From assembly GCA_030145275.1 (NCBI GenBank), contig JAQYVV010000019.1, forward strand, positions 1 through 52,615: 52,615 nucleotides of DNA, written 5' to 3'. The position numbers were made by a program, and so were the translations under genes. Below are positions 52,119 to 52,615 of the stretch, one piece after another. Under the pieces are notes generated by a model. That model did not search any database. It was given only the letters and a program-made list of their open reading frames with translations, and was not told where the DNA came from. The DNA is from Desulfurivibrionaceae bacterium (GTDB lineage Bacteria; Desulfobacterota; Desulfobulbia; Desulfobulbales; VMSU01). How positions within the stretch are numbered: position 1 is the first letter of the stretch; the number at the start of each line of letters is the position of its first letter.

Positions 52119-52615
52119 ATGCGGAAAAAAACGGTTGCCATAACCACTCTGGGATGCAAGGTGAATCAGTTTGAATCAGCCTCTTTCGTCAGTCAATTTG
52201 AAGAGGCTGGTGTTGAAATGGTGCCGTTTTCTAAAGAAGCGGATGTCTACGTGATCAATAGTTGCGCGGTGACCGGCAAGGCCGGGGCCCAGTCCCGGCA
52301 GGCTATCAGAAGGGCCGTGCGCCTTAATCCGAAAGCAAAGATTGTGGTAACCGGCTGTTACTCCCAGGTGGCCACCCAGGAGGTCCTTGAAGTTGTTGAG
52401 CACCCTGTCTGTATTGTTGGCAACGGCAACAAACATCTTTTGGTGGGTATTGCTTTGTCTGATAAGGTCTGTGACCTCGAAGTATATATGGGGGACATTG
52501 GCCGCAAGAAAGAGATTTGCCCCTTGCCGGTCAAGAAGTTTTCCGGCCGCACCAGGGCCTATGTCAAGATCCAGGACGGTTGTAATAATTTCTGCTCCTA
52601 TTGCATTGTGCCATA
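52119..52615 (+). CDS. mtaB: tRNA t6A37 methylthiotransferase MtaB, 5' part
   Basis: A partial gene running off the window after 165 codons. MtaB is a radical-SAM enzyme that adds a methylthio group to t6A37 in tRNA. The N-terminal methylthiotransferase domain has TLGCKVNQFESASF, INSCAVTGKAGAQSRQAIRR and VVTGCYSQVATQE, with three cluster Cys (C12, C49 and C83 in this numbering, approximate). The radical-SAM motif QDGCNNFCSYCIVP (CxxxCxxC) comes last. The LGCKVN variant points to MtaB over MiaB. The start has weak ribosome-site support. Confidence 0.92.
   Translation, partial: MRKKTVAITTLGCKVNQFESASFVSQFEEAGVEMVPFSKEADVYVINSCAVTGKAGAQSRQAIRRAVRLNPKAKIVVTGCYSQVATQEVLEVVEHPVCIVGNGNKHLLVGIALSDKVCDLEVYMGDIGRKKEICPLPVKKFSGRTRAYVKIQDGCNNFCSYCIVP

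Overview
The window looks like a chromosome segment of a strictly anaerobic but oxygen-tolerant Desulfobacterota bacterium, most likely close to the Desulfobulbales. This is inferred from gene content, not from a database search. The evidence is a DVU0298-family protein, desulfoferrodoxin, rubrerythrin, rubredoxins, a flavodiiron protein, cytochrome bd with a DUF4492 protein, many large hybrid sensor kinases, and two genes that appear to encode selenocysteine. No rRNA, tRNA, CRISPR array or intact transposase was seen.

Layout. 0.3-2.0 kb (minus): enolase and superoxide reductase. 2.4-7.0 kb (plus): two metal transporters, a ferredoxin, a DVU0298-type repeat protein and two exported or ligand-domain proteins, bracketed by a 50-bp inverted repeat. 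7.4-8.8 kb: rubrerythrin and a sirtuin. 9.5-15.7 kb: a complete periplasmic nitrate reductase cluster in the order napF-D-A-G-H-B-C. 16.2-19.2 kb: a molybdenum-cofactor riboswitch, moaA, moeA and a MOSC protein, which supply and handle the NapA cofactor. 19.3-27.9 kb (minus): a phosphorelay of four proteins, namely a kinase with three solute-binding domains, a lone receiver and two hybrid kinases, with a reverse-transcriptase relic between them. 28.2-30.7 kb (minus): an ArsC-like protein and a rhodanese-ferritin fusion, each interrupted by one in-frame UGA exactly at the catalytic Cys position, followed by a flavoprotein. 31.0-34.1 kb: cytochrome bd oxidase with two small membrane proteins. 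34.4-36.6 kb: an orphan AAA-type ATPase. 37.1-42.1 kb: oxygen and peroxide defence (two rubredoxins, ferritin, flavodiiron protein, MsrA-MsrB), a pterin dehydratase and a small haem protein. 42.4-48.9 kb: a PhnD-like binding protein coupled to a hybrid kinase, then an ECF sigma factor coupled to a von Willebrand A protein. 49.1-52.6 kb: a YprB-type nuclease, a small unknown protein, bioA and the start of mtaB.

The genes fit a sulfate-reducer-like lifestyle at the oxic-anoxic boundary. Nitrate respiration and cytochrome bd give alternative electron sinks. Superoxide reductase, rubrerythrin, Rd/FprA, ferritin and Msr remove oxygen species, iron and oxidised methionine. The sensor kinases read external ligands.

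The second theme is a dense population of palindromic intergenic elements. Three families are visible: (1) hairpins with GTAACT/GTTAC ends and a conserved loop, (2) hairpins with TAAGCG/CGCTTA ends, and (3) elements bounded by TTAGTGCCTTA and TAAGGCACT. They abut genes so tightly that they supply stop codons for four genes and the C-terminal tail of a fifth. The most promising biology is the selenoprotein pair with its flavoprotein (28.2-30.7 kb) and the modular hairpin elements.
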